This document shows, one piece after another, positions 17,052 to 24,274 of a stretch of DNA of 64,000 nt. The stretch lies in contig JANNSU010000008.1 in the NCBI GenBank assembly GCA_031394355.1, forward strand, positions 62,001-126,000, in the 5' to 3' direction. The notes under the pieces were generated by a model. It was not told the DNA's origin and searched no databases. It was given only the letters and a program-made list of their open reading frames with translations. The DNA comes from JAEUMY01 sp031394355 (GTDB taxonomy: Bacteria > Pseudomonadota > Gammaproteobacteria > Burkholderiales > Usitatibacteraceae). The translations under genes and the position numbers were made by a program. Position 1 is the stretch's first letter, and each line of letters opens with the position of its first letter.

Positions 17052-17879
17052 ATGAGTCGATGTACTACGCAGGGCTGGTGTCACCAAGCGGCAACATGGA
17101 TGGCAATGATGTTGATCGCCACTGCAGCATTCGCCCAAACGGAAAAGCGGCCTGACCTGGACCGCAAATTCATCGAGCTCTACAACAAGGCGGAGTTCAC
17201 CGAGGCGTGGAAGCTGGTGAAGCAGGGCGCCGATCCCGACGCACCGCTCATGCCGGGCGGGCTCACACCGCTTGAGCACGCTGGCATGAACGGCATGGTG
17301 AAACACATCGCCTTTCTCAGCAGCGTCGATGCCAAGTCGGTGGACTCGGCATTGATCGTCGCCGTGTCCCGCCATGTCGGCGGCGGCGGATCGCCGTCGC
17401 GTGCCGACATTGCAGACCGGCTCATCAAGATCGGCGCGAATCCGCAGGCGGTCGACAAGTATGGGCGCTCAGTCCTTTACTGGGCCACCAAGGCGCGCGA
17501 TGACGAGATCGTGCAGCGGCTTGTCGTGCGCGGCGGCGTGCCGGACCTCTACAGCCAGTTGATGATTTGCCCGGCGACGGAGTTGCCCGTTGCGGCGAAG
17601 CGGTTCCTCGGCACGATGGAAGCCCTGTGCCAGTGCCCGTCCGGCGCAACCCCGCGCATGACCAATCAAGGTGGGCGCTTCACGCGCTGGTGCCAGACGG
17701 CGGCGGAGGGCAGGAAGGTGGGCCTCGAAGTTGAAGGCCGTCTGGATGCACAATCACCCCCCGGACTGTGGGGCGATTGGCATCCGCGCGAGATTGTTGC
17801 TGCACGCCTCCACGGCCCGGCAGGCGTCGTGGAGCTCTATTCCTGCACCAACCTGAGCTGCATGAAGCTCACGCGGTAG
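17052..17879 (+). CDS. Exported ankyrin-repeat protein
   Basis: The 275-residue product has an N-terminal signal sequence (WMAMMLIATAAFAQ) and then ankyrin-like helices: FTEAWKLVKQGADPDAPLMP followed by GLTPLEHAGMNGMVKHIAFL, and ADIADRLIKIGANPQAVDKY followed by GRSVLYWATKARDDEIVQRL. Each unit shows the loop G-A-D/N-P and a T/S-x-L-x-x-A turn. The C-terminal third is Cys-rich (LCQCPSG, RWCQT, YSCTNLSCMKL) and may be disulfide-bonded in the periplasm. ATG at 17052 begins the signal sequence; its ribosome binding site is weak. Function unknown, probably protein binding. Confidence 0.75.
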   Translation: MSRCTTQGWCHQAATWMAMMLIATAAFAQTEKRPDLDRKFIELYNKAEFTEAWKLVKQGADPDAPLMPGGLTPLEHAGMNGMVKHIAFLSSVDAKSVDSALIVAVSRHVGGGGSPSRADIADRLIKIGANPQAVDKYGRSVLYWATKARDDEIVQRLVVRGGVPDLYSQLMICPATELPVAAKRFLGTMEALCQCPSGATPRMTNQGGRFTRWCQTAAEGRKVGLEVEGRLDAQSPPGLWGDWHPREIVAARLHGPAGVVELYSCTNLSCMKLTR

Positions 17880-17986
17880 CGTTGACGCGCCGCTTGCAGA
17901 GTCGGAGCGCGACATAGGGGGGGTTGTTTCACACCGGAGAGTACTTTTCCTCTGTCCTGCAATGGCGCCGCAAATAAAGCGCTTTG

Positions 17987-18682
17987 TCACCAGGGCAGAC
18001 GTTCACCGTTCCATGAGACGAAGCTGCCGGAATCTGTTGGGACCAGGCTATCCAATACGGCCAGCATGTCGCGCGCTGCATCTGCAGCCGGGCGTGCGCT
18101 GGCTGCGCCTTGAAACGGCTGCGACAGGCGCGACACGACAGTGCCCGGGTGCAGCGCCACCAGCACGGTGTTGGGTTGGGTGCGTTTCAGCTCGATTGCG
18201 GCGGTTTTGATCATCATGTTGAGCGCGGCTTTGGAGGCGCGGTAGCTGTACCAGCCGCCAGCGCGGTTGTCGCCGATGCTGCCCACCTTGGCCGAAAGGC
18301 AGGCGAAGACGCCACGATCCCTTGCGAGCAACGGGGAGAAATGGCGCAGCAGCAGTGCAGGCCCCAGCGTATTGATGCGAAAGTTGGCTTCCATCTGGGC
18401 CACGCTGAGATCGGCGAGACGTTTTTCGGGCATGAACGCGTCGGCATGCAGCACACCGGTTGCCACGATGATGAGATGAAACGGACTCTGCTTCACGTGG
18501 TCTGCCGCGGTGGCGATGCTGGCCTGGTCAAGCAGATCCAGCGGTGGATCGCTCGCCCGGGACAGAGCTGTCACGGCTGCGCAGCGCGGATCGGCCGAAA
18601 GTGCCGCCGTGAAGGCAGCGCCGATGGTGCCCGTGGCACCGATGACGAGGGCGCGATAGCCGTCCGGCAGCGAGGTCATCAT
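17987..18682 (-). CDS. Short-chain dehydrogenase/reductase
   Basis: A 231-residue SDR of the C-factor type. The NAD(P) motif ALVIGATGTIGAAFTAAL lies at residues 10-27, the structural N-x-x-G-like region IIVATGVLH follows, and the catalytic Tyr and Lys appear in WYSYRASKAALNMM. The substrate is unknown. Its ATG overlaps the stop of the CIA30 gene (ATGA at 18679-18682), so the two are translationally coupled. It is the last gene of the minus-strand run that begins with a membrane protein and fdhD. Confidence 0.85.
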   Translation of the reverse strand: MMTSLPDGYRALVIGATGTIGAAFTAALSADPRCAAVTALSRASDPPLDLLDQASIATAADHVKQSPFHLIIVATGVLHADAFMPEKRLADLSVAQMEANFRINTLGPALLLRHFSPLLARDRGVFACLSAKVGSIGDNRAGGWYSYRASKAALNMMIKTAAIELKRTQPNTVLVALHPGTVVSRLSQPFQGAASARPAADAARDMLAVLDSLVPTDSGSFVSWNGERLPW

Positions 18683-19323
18683 CGCTGCGGCGGCTTGGCG
18701 TTCGATTTGTCGTCGTGCAGCAGGCTGAGGCGACGCAATGCCAGCGCGAAGGGGCCGGTCTGCCGATCCGAAATCAGCAAGCCGACTTCTCGCACAGCGC
18801 GCCAATCCAGCGGAGGTGCCGCGACCTGGCGACCACGAAAGCTGGGTACGAACGCCGTCAGTGGCAGCTCGATGGTCATCCACTCACCCGGGCGCGTGTC
18901 GAAAGCCGCCTGATAGCTGACGCCATCAACATCCCCGCCGAGGCGCAGCGAAAGCTTGTAGCGCTTGCCATCCCCCATCGCCGCAAGCCGCAAGCCGCGA
19001 ACTGCGTCGCCAGTCGCGGCGGGCAGGGCGGCGCGCACCGAGGCGAAGCCACCGTTCTGCTCCAGTGAGACGGTGCCCTCAAAGACGGCATGGCCCGCCG
19101 GGTCAAAGCGGACGCGGCTGCGTGAGACGCCGCCCATGACGCGGTCATCCATGGCGCTGAAAGCCTGCGCGGATGCGGGGGTGTCAAAGCGGATCACATC
19201 GGTCATGGCGGCGTTTGCGGGAGCTGCCCGAGCGTCAGACGTTGCCCAGCACGACGTGGCAATCGTGAGGAGAAAGCTCATGCCGAGGCGCTGAATCAGA
19301 ACGAGACGGGTACGGTTCGGCAT
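18679..19323 (-). CDS. Exported CIA30-family protein
   Basis: A 214-residue protein with an N-terminal signal (SFLLTIATSCWATSDARA) and a CIA30 domain: FDTPASAQAFSAMDDRVMGGVSRS, followed by GTVSLEQNGGFASVRA and a beta-sandwich ending LLISDRQTGPFALALRRL. The domain takes its name from a mitochondrial complex I assembly factor and has a galactose-binding-like fold. Bacterial members are poorly characterised. It starts 6 bases after the fdhD stop and overlaps the SDR gene, forming one transcription unit. Confidence 0.85.
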   Translation of the reverse strand: MPNRTRLVLIQRLGMSFLLTIATSCWATSDARAAPANAAMTDVIRFDTPASAQAFSAMDDRVMGGVSRSRVRFDPAGHAVFEGTVSLEQNGGFASVRAALPAATGDAVRGLRLAAMGDGKRYKLSLRLGGDVDGVSYQAAFDTRPGEWMTIELPLTAFVPSFRGRQVAAPPLDWRAVREVGLLISDRQTGPFALALRRLSLLHDDKSNAKPPQR

Positions 19324-19329
19324 ATCGGG

Positions 19330-20136
19330 TCATCTGATGAAGCGTTCGCCACCAGTGAAGAGCAGATAGTGCCGGTTGACGGCGCGGCCGATCATCGTGA
19401 TGCCAACCTGCTTCGCGATTTCGTAGCCCATCTGTGTGAGACCGGATCGCGACACCAGGAAGGGAATACCCATCTGTGCCGCCTTGATGACCATCTCGCT
19501 GGTGAGCCGACCCGTGGTGTAGAAAATCTTGTCTGCGCCATCCACACCTTCCAGCCACATCCAGCCTGCGATGGCATCGACCGCATTGTGGCGGCCCACG
19601 TCTTCGACGAATGTAAGGATGTTTTCACCCTGTGCGAGCGCGCAGCCGTGCACCGCACCCGCCTGCTTGTAGATGGTTTCATGCAGACGCACGTTGTTGA
19701 GGAGGCCAAAGAGCGTTTCCTGCTTCAGCCGCGCTTCAACGGGCAACTTGATGTTCTCGATATCAGCCATGAGGTCACCAAAGACCGTGCCCTGGCCACA
19801 GCCGGTGGTCTTGGTGCGCTTCTGCATCTTCTCTTCGAGATCGATCAGCCCGTGCCTCGTGGTCACCGCAACCGCGTTCACTTCCCAATCCACACTGACC
19901 GCAACGATATCCTCGATCGAGTGCACCAGCCGCTGGTTGCGGAGATAGCCGATGGTGAGCGCCTCGGGCGCGGCGCCCAGCGTCATGAGCGTGAGAATCT
20001 CCTGCTTATCCACATACAGCGTCAGCGGGTGCTCGCCGGCGATGGGTGTCGGCACCACGGTGCCGTGCTCATCCTGAGCATCCACGGTGAAGGTGGAGGG
20101 GCGGGCGGCGTTGGAGAGTTGCGGGCGGTGGCTCAT
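19330..20136 (-). CDS. fdhD: Formate dehydrogenase accessory sulfurtransferase FdhD
   Basis: FdhD carries sulfur from the cysteine desulfurase IscS to the molybdenum cofactor of formate dehydrogenase, without which the enzyme is inactive. The 268-residue product shows LGAAPEALTIGYLRNQRLV, the cysteine loop TTGCGQGTVFG, GCALAQGENILTFVEDVGRHNAVDAI and a nucleotide-binding C-terminal fold. In E. coli the loop is Cys-x-x-Cys; here the second Cys is Gly (CGQG). The start overlaps the stop of the preceding membrane gene (ATGA at 20133-20136). It serves the formate dehydrogenase operon 4 kb away on the other strand. Confidence 0.93.
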   Translation of the reverse strand: MSHRPQLSNAARPSTFTVDAQDEHGTVVPTPIAGEHPLTLYVDKQEILTLMTLGAAPEALTIGYLRNQRLVHSIEDIVAVSVDWEVNAVAVTTRHGLIDLEEKMQKRTKTTGCGQGTVFGDLMADIENIKLPVEARLKQETLFGLLNNVRLHETIYKQAGAVHGCALAQGENILTFVEDVGRHNAVDAIAGWMWLEGVDGADKIFYTTGRLTSEMVIKAAQMGIPFLVSRSGLTQMGYEIAKQVGITMIGRAVNRHYLLFTGGERFIR

Positions 20137-20465
20137 TGTGCGATGGCGTCCGCGTCACTATTGCCTGCGAACGCGTCTTCACACTTTTTCCAGATGATGC
20201 GACTCATCCAGAATCCGCCCAGCAGGCCAGCCATGAATCCGGAGATCGCATACCACATGCCGCGTTCCGCACCGAAGAGCAGCAGCAGAACCAGCGGATT
20301 GATCACGCCCATGAGGACGAAGAATCCCCAAGTGGTCTTGGCGCGAAGGATGTAGCGCCACATGCCAGCCTGACGCAGTGTCGACCACTCTGCACGATTG
20401 TGTGGCAATCCAGACCAGGGCGTGCCTGGCCGCGCTGTCGGCGATTCGGTATTCAGCTCGATCAT
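20133..20465 (-). CDS. Small membrane protein upstream of fdhD
   Basis: The 110-residue product has a 35-residue polar N-terminus, then two membrane helices (TTWGFFVLMGVINPLVLLLL and GMWYAISGFMAGLLGGFWM) and a charged tail. Its stop overlaps the fdhD start, so translation of the two is coupled. No family recognised; the position suggests a role linked to formate dehydrogenase maturation or simply shared control. Confidence 0.7.
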   Translation of the reverse strand: MIELNTESPTARPGTPWSGLPHNRAEWSTLRQAGMWRYILRAKTTWGFFVLMGVINPLVLLLLFGAERGMWYAISGFMAGLLGGFWMSRIIWKKCEDAFAGNSDADAIAQ

Positions 20466-20490
20466 GGCAAGCGCAAGATGGTGATCAGGC

Positions 20491-21150
20491 TCATGACTTC
20501 ACCACGCCTCGCAGCCAGCTCACCAGCGGCTCCGCGTCCGCGAAATGTGCGGCAATGTCGCCGGCCAGGTCTTTGGGCACGCGCTTGGCGATGCTCTGTT
20601 CATGCCAGCCGAAGAAGTGGCGGTTCTTGATGGCCTCGATGTGCGGATGTTCAGGTGGGAATCCCTTGGGTGGACGTTGCAGGCGGTCCTCGTCCAGCAG
20701 CCCACCGTAGCGCGCGACGAACTGCTTGTTCTTCATCACCTTGGCGAACGCGGCGGGATTCGCCACGATGGCTTCGCGGATTTTCTTCAGCATCGCGGGA
20801 TCCGGCATATAGATGCCGCCGCCAGTGCCGAGCTTGCCGTCCTTGTCGATGTGAAAGTAATAGCCGGGATCGCCTGTCTTCTTGTCACCGATGACGGCGG
20901 AGAAGTGCGTCTTGTACGGGTCCTTGTTTTTGGAGAAGCGCACATCGCGGTAGATGCGAAACATTGCTTTCTTCGGGTCCAGATGTTCGATGGACTTGTC
21001 GAACCGCGCGGTGCGCTGGATCACCTCGGCCACCAGCGTCTGAAATTCGTCGCGCAGGATGTCGTAGGCCGGCTTGTTGTGCAGGAACCAGGGCCGTTCG
21101 TTGTTTTCGTGAAGGCCGGTGAGGAACTGGATGAGGGCGGGGATGTGCAT
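20491..21150 (-). CDS. DUF2461 family protein
   Basis: A 219-residue soluble protein. It opens LIQFLTGLHENNERPWFLHNKPAYD and continues FRIYRDVRFSKNKDPYKTHF and GGGIYMPDPAMLKKIREAI, the conserved blocks of DUF2461 (TIGR02453). The family is widespread and uncharacterised. It lies between a membrane-protein gene and the fdhD unit, with 20-25 base gaps on each side, so it could share a long minus-strand transcript with moaA. Confidence 0.88.
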   Translation of the reverse strand: MHIPALIQFLTGLHENNERPWFLHNKPAYDILRDEFQTLVAEVIQRTARFDKSIEHLDPKKAMFRIYRDVRFSKNKDPYKTHFSAVIGDKKTGDPGYYFHIDKDGKLGTGGGIYMPDPAMLKKIREAIVANPAAFAKVMKNKQFVARYGGLLDEDRLQRPPKGFPPEHPHIEAIKNRHFFGWHEQSIAKRVPKDLAGDIAAHFADAEPLVSWLRGVVKS

Positions 21151-21170
21151 GGCTGGAATCTCTGATTGCT

Positions 21171-21557
21171 CTAGATGGGTGCAGGTTCTTTACTGCGCGC
21201 GAGTTGCAGAAGAGCAAACCACAGAGGAATCATGAAAAGAGCAAGAAGAAGCAAGAATCCATATAGGAATGCATCCCAGTCTTTGCGAAGCTCATCATCA
21301 AGCAACAGCGGTACCGATGTGAACACAGTTGCCGTGATGGACAAAAACAGTACCGCAGTCCAAATCCAAGGCTTTCCAATTGGGCGCGAATATGTGAATG
21401 AGTAAAGGGCGATAACCTCTGCAAGTGCCAGTACCCAAAGTGCAAGCTCCTCATACCAGGAATCAACAGTCAGCGTACCCCAAGCGGTTAAGCCGATTGC
21501 TGACAAGAAGGCACATGTGAATAGTGCGAAGTAGCCCTTCCATGCAAGCTGCTTCAC
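21171..21557 (-). CDS. Membrane protein, 128 aa
   Basis: Four likely membrane helices (YFALFTCAFLSAIGLTAW; LALWVLALAEVIALYSFTY; WIWTAVLFLSITATVFTSV; AFLYGFLLLLALFMIPLWFA) after a short basic start (VKQLAWKG). I use GTG at 21557 because it overlaps the stop of the 55-residue gene (GTGA at 21554-21557) and GGAAGAAAG lies just upstream; the frame remains open further back, but that part is the other gene's coding DNA. No family recognised. Higher AT than neighbours. Confidence 0.65.
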   Translation of the reverse strand: MKQLAWKGYFALFTCAFLSAIGLTAWGTLTVDSWYEELALWVLALAEVIALYSFTYSRPIGKPWIWTAVLFLSITATVFTSVPLLLDDELRKDWDAFLYGFLLLLALFMIPLWFALLQLARSKEPAPI

Positions 21558-21721
21558 TTCTTTCTTCCACCGATCAGAATCATGAGACCGAACGCGGACA
21601 CGACCAGTGTGAGCAGGAGCGCGGCCGCGATCATGGGCCCGGGCGTTTTGGCCGAATAGATGAAGATGGGCCAAGGGGCGATGAGTAGCAGCAGGCCGGT
21701 GATGAGTTTTTGCCAGGACAT
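21554..21721 (-). CDS. 55-residue membrane protein between moaA and a membrane gene
   Basis: A short frame encoding MSWQKLITGLLLLIAPWPIF, a second helix (MIAAALLLTLVVSAFGLMIL) and an IGGRKK tail. GGAGG lies close upstream, at the very end of moaA, 7 bases of which separate the moaA stop from this ATG. Its TGA overlaps the GTG of the next gene (GTGA), which is hard to explain unless both are translated. Function unknown. Confidence 0.65.
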   Translation of the reverse strand: MSWQKLITGLLLLIAPWPIFIYSAKTPGPMIAAALLLTLVVSAFGLMILIGGRKK

Positions 21722-21728
21722 TTCCGAA

Positions 21729-22820
21729 CTAGCCTCCGATGTAGCTCATCTCGACCTTCCGTGCCTTGGCTGTCTCGGCAGTGCGGATTTCGGAATAGCG
21801 GTCGGTGCGGTGTTGCCAGATGGCCGCGATGGCATCGTGGATGCTCGCGTCGTCCTGGCCGCTACGCAGGATCGATTTCAGATCAAAACCCTGCTGCGCA
21901 AACAGGCAGGTGTACAGCGATCCGTCCGTGGACAGGCGCGCGCGATTGCACGTCGAGCAGAACGCCTCGGTCACGCTGGAGATGACACCGAACTCTCCGC
22001 TGCCATCGAGATAGCGCCAGCGCTGGGCGACTTCGCCTTTGTAGTTGGCGTTCCACGGCTCACAGGGGGTTACCGCGTTGATGCGACTGACGACTTCCCG
22101 CGAGGGGATCACGTCATCCATGCGCCAGCCGTTGGTGGAGCCCACATCCATGAATTCGATGAAGCGCACGATGTGGCCGCTGCCCTTGAAGTGGCGCGCC
22201 ATGTCGACGATATGTTGATCATTGGTCCCGCGCTTCACCACCATGTTCACCTTGACCGGGCCAAGCCCCGCGTCGCGCGCGGCGTCGATGCCTTCCAGCA
22301 CTTTCGCCACTGGAAAGTCGGCATCGTTCATGGCGCGGAAGGTGGCGTCGTCCAGTGAATCCAGGCTGACGGTGATGCGGGAGAGGCCGGCACTCTTGAG
22401 CGCCTTGGCCTTGGCCTTCAATGCGCTGCCGTTGGTGGTGAGCGTGATGTCGATGGCGGGCAACGCTTCGCGCAATTGCGCGATGAGCGATTCGATACCC
22501 TTTCGCATGAGCGGCTCGCCACCGGTGAGGCGGATTTTCTCGATACCGAAGCCTGCGAATATTCGCGAGAGGCGGACGATCTCTTCGAAGGTGAGAATTT
22601 CGGCGTGAGGCAGGTACTCGTAGTTGTCGTCGAAGACTTCCTTGGGCATGCAATAGGTGCAGCGGAAGTTGCAGCGGTCGGTCACCGAAATGCGCAGATC
22701 GCGCAGGCCGCGGTTGCGGGTATCGGCGAGCGGCACATCGCTTCCGCGCACGAGTGCAGGAATGGCGAGATGCCGCGCAATCTGGATGGGGATGACCTTC
22801 TGGCCGGACACTTCTGTCAT
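21729..22820 (-). CDS. moaA: GTP 3',8-cyclase MoaA
   Basis: MoaA is the radical-SAM enzyme that starts molybdenum cofactor synthesis by converting GTP to 3',8-cyclo-GTP. C50, C54 and C57 in CNFRCTYC bind the SAM cluster; a second cluster is held by cysteines in FCSTCNRARL and further on YTCL. The C-terminus ends in Gly-Gly, needed for catalysis in known MoaA. Length (363) is typical. The enzyme fits the molybdenum formate dehydrogenase encoded next to it in the opposite direction. The iterated palindrome inside encodes RIFA. Confidence 0.95.
   Translation of the reverse strand: MTEVSGQKVIPIQIARHLAIPALVRGSDVPLADTRNRGLRDLRISVTDRCNFRCTYCMPKEVFDDNYEYLPHAEILTFEEIVRLSRIFAGFGIEKIRLTGGEPLMRKGIESLIAQLREALPAIDITLTTNGSALKAKAKALKSAGLSRITVSLDSLDDATFRAMNDADFPVAKVLEGIDAARDAGLGPVKVNMVVKRGTNDQHIVDMARHFKGSGHIVRFIEFMDVGSTNGWRMDDVIPSREVVSRINAVTPCEPWNANYKGEVAQRWRYLDGSGEFGVISSVTEAFCSTCNRARLSTDGSLYTCLFAQQGFDLKSILRSGQDDASIHDAIAAIWQHRTDRYSEIRTAETAKARKVEMSYIGG
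22555..22566. repeat. Iterated palindrome, copy 9
   Basis: Exact copy inside moaA, encoding Arg-Ile-Phe-Ala in a region between the radical-SAM and GGEP motifs. Confidence 0.9.
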
Positions 22821-22874
22821 GGTTGAAAGGATAGCACCGTGCGATGTTCATTCCGCTTCGTTGCGTCATGGGCT

Positions 22875-22904
22875 TTGACATCCGGATGCGGGGAATCCCA
22901 TATT
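22875..22904 (+). promoter_or_regulatory. Candidate sigma-70 promoter of the DUF3305 gene
   Basis: TTGACA at 22875-22880 is a perfect -35 box; CATATT at 22899-22904 is a fair -10 at 18-base spacing. Both lie between divergent moaA and DUF3305. Predicted from sequence only. Confidence 0.4.
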
Positions 22905-22926
22905 TTGTGCGGTGTATAGTCAGGTC

Positions 22927-23442
22927 ATGGAACAGCAACTCAAACATCCCACCACGCGGCTTGCCATCATCATGGAGCGTCGTGCCATCAACAATCGCTG
23001 GCTGCCGTATCAATGGCAGGCGGCGGGCGCTTTGCCGGATAGCGAAGTGTCGGGGAGCGCACCGCAGACTATTGTGGATCGTGATGATTTGCTCCAGCGC
23101 CTGTATCCGGGCATGGAAGTGTCGCTGTATCGCGACGAGGCCGAAGGCTACTTTCTCAATCTCACGTCGCCTGCACCCAAGATTTTCGTGATGTGGCGTC
23201 TGAATGAAGAGGCACTGGGCACGGAAAGCGAGGCGGAACCCTTCATGCTCACGCTGTCCTACAACGAGGCTGCGCGATGGATGGATGCACAGGAAAAGGT
23301 CGAGGGTGTGCCAATGCTGCCCGAGTTGTTGCCCGTTCTGGCGGCGTTTGTCGAGGAGCACTACAAGCCTGAGGTAAAAAAGCAGCGCATCCGTCCCAAG
23401 TCCTTCGAGTCGAAGGAAGGCCGCTACCGGAACATGGGTTGA
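22927..23442 (+). CDS. DUF3305 protein of the formate dehydrogenase cluster
   Basis: The 171-residue product begins MEQQLKHPTTRLAIIMERRA and continues NNRWLPYQWQAAG, WRLNEEALGTESEAEPFMLTLSYNEAARWMDAQE, matching DUF3305, a small soluble family found beside formate dehydrogenase genes. Its role is not established; assembly is a reasonable guess from context. I use ATG at 22927; a GTG at 22912 would add five residues. The DUF3306 gene begins 3 bases after its stop. Confidence 0.85.
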   Translation: MEQQLKHPTTRLAIIMERRAINNRWLPYQWQAAGALPDSEVSGSAPQTIVDRDDLLQRLYPGMEVSLYRDEAEGYFLNLTSPAPKIFVMWRLNEEALGTESEAEPFMLTLSYNEAARWMDAQEKVEGVPMLPELLPVLAAFVEEHYKPEVKKQRIRPKSFESKEGRYRNMG

Positions 23443-23445
23443 CGC

Positions 23446-24105
23446 ATGCCTGCTGAATCGTTTCTCTCAAGATGGTCGAAGCGCAAGCAGGGCAGCCGAG
23501 AAGCGGAGCCCGCGCCGACTGAACCCGCGCCTGCCACTCCGCATTCGCAGAGTGTTGCAGCCAAGAGCGTATTGGTGGCACCGGTCGCGACGCCAGCTTC
23601 GCTGCCTTCCCCGCTGCCGTCCGCCACAACGGCAACGGGCGCACCGGACATCCAGCATTTACAGCAGACGAATCATCCAGCCGAATCAACCGCACTCCCA
23701 CCGGTGGAAACCTTGACGCCAGAATCGGACTTTCGCCCATTCATGAAGCCGGATGTGGACCCGGCATTGCGCAATCAGGCCATGAAGTCACTGTTCCGCG
23801 ATCCGCACTTCAATGTCATGGACATGATGGATGTCTATGTGGATGACTACAGCCTGCCAGACCCCATCCCCGAAAGCATGTTGCGGCAAATGACCCAGTC
23901 ACGGATGCTGAAGTTGTTTGATGACCTGCCAGACGAAGAGACGGAGAAGGCTGAAAGCAACCCCGAGTCGACGGTAGCGGTCGCTCACGATTTGCCGCCC
24001 GTTGAAGAGAGTCCCGAGTTGGGTCAAATGGCACCAGATAAGACAATTTGTCCCACTTCATTGGAGGCAATTGCGATTGATCCGCAACAAGCGAAGCCAG
24101 AATAG
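23446..24105 (+). CDS. DUF3306 protein of the formate dehydrogenase cluster
   Basis: A 219-residue protein that starts SFLSRWSKRKQGSRE, the conserved DUF3306 opening, followed by a Pro/Ala-rich linker of about 80 residues and then a conserved acidic block, DFRPFMKPDVDPALRNQAMK with LFRDPHFNVMDMMDVY and DDYSLPDPIPESML. DUF3305 and DUF3306 occur as a pair next to formate dehydrogenase operons, so a maturation role is inferred. A gap of 169 bases, with two inverted repeats, separates it from the ferredoxin-type gene. Confidence 0.85.
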   Translation: MPAESFLSRWSKRKQGSREAEPAPTEPAPATPHSQSVAAKSVLVAPVATPASLPSPLPSATTATGAPDIQHLQQTNHPAESTALPPVETLTPESDFRPFMKPDVDPALRNQAMKSLFRDPHFNVMDMMDVYVDDYSLPDPIPESMLRQMTQSRMLKLFDDLPDEETEKAESNPESTVAVAHDLPPVEESPELGQMAPDKTICPTSLEAIAIDPQQAKPE

Positions 24106-24148
24106 TCATTTGGGTTTGTTGTTGTAAGTATTTTCCTTTTGTTTCGGC

Positions 24149-24170
24149 ACAAGTTATGCTGAGATAACTT
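24149..24170. promoter_or_regulatory. Inverted repeat, candidate operator for the formate dehydrogenase operon
   Basis: CAAGTTAT at 24149-24156 and ATAACTTG at 24163-24170 are exact reverse complements separated by 6 bases, about 100 bases before the ferredoxin-type gene. The 22-bp size and 6-base gap are common for dimeric regulators. The regulator is unknown. Confidence 0.5.
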
Positions 24171-24241
24171 GGATAAGCCGTCCCGCACCTGTTCTTTGGG
24201 CGACTGGACGGCGCATAACGGAGAGAGGAGCAGGGGTTGCA

Positions 24242-24255
24242 CGTCCCGCGGGACG
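24242..24255. promoter_or_regulatory. Perfect 14-bp palindrome before the operon
   Basis: CGTCCCGCGGGACG lies 20 bases before the chosen start of the ferredoxin-type gene. It could fold in the leader RNA near the ribosome binding site or bind a protein; no T-run follows, so it is not a terminator. Confidence 0.35.
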
Positions 24256-24274
24256 AGTAGCCTTGTGTGCACGG

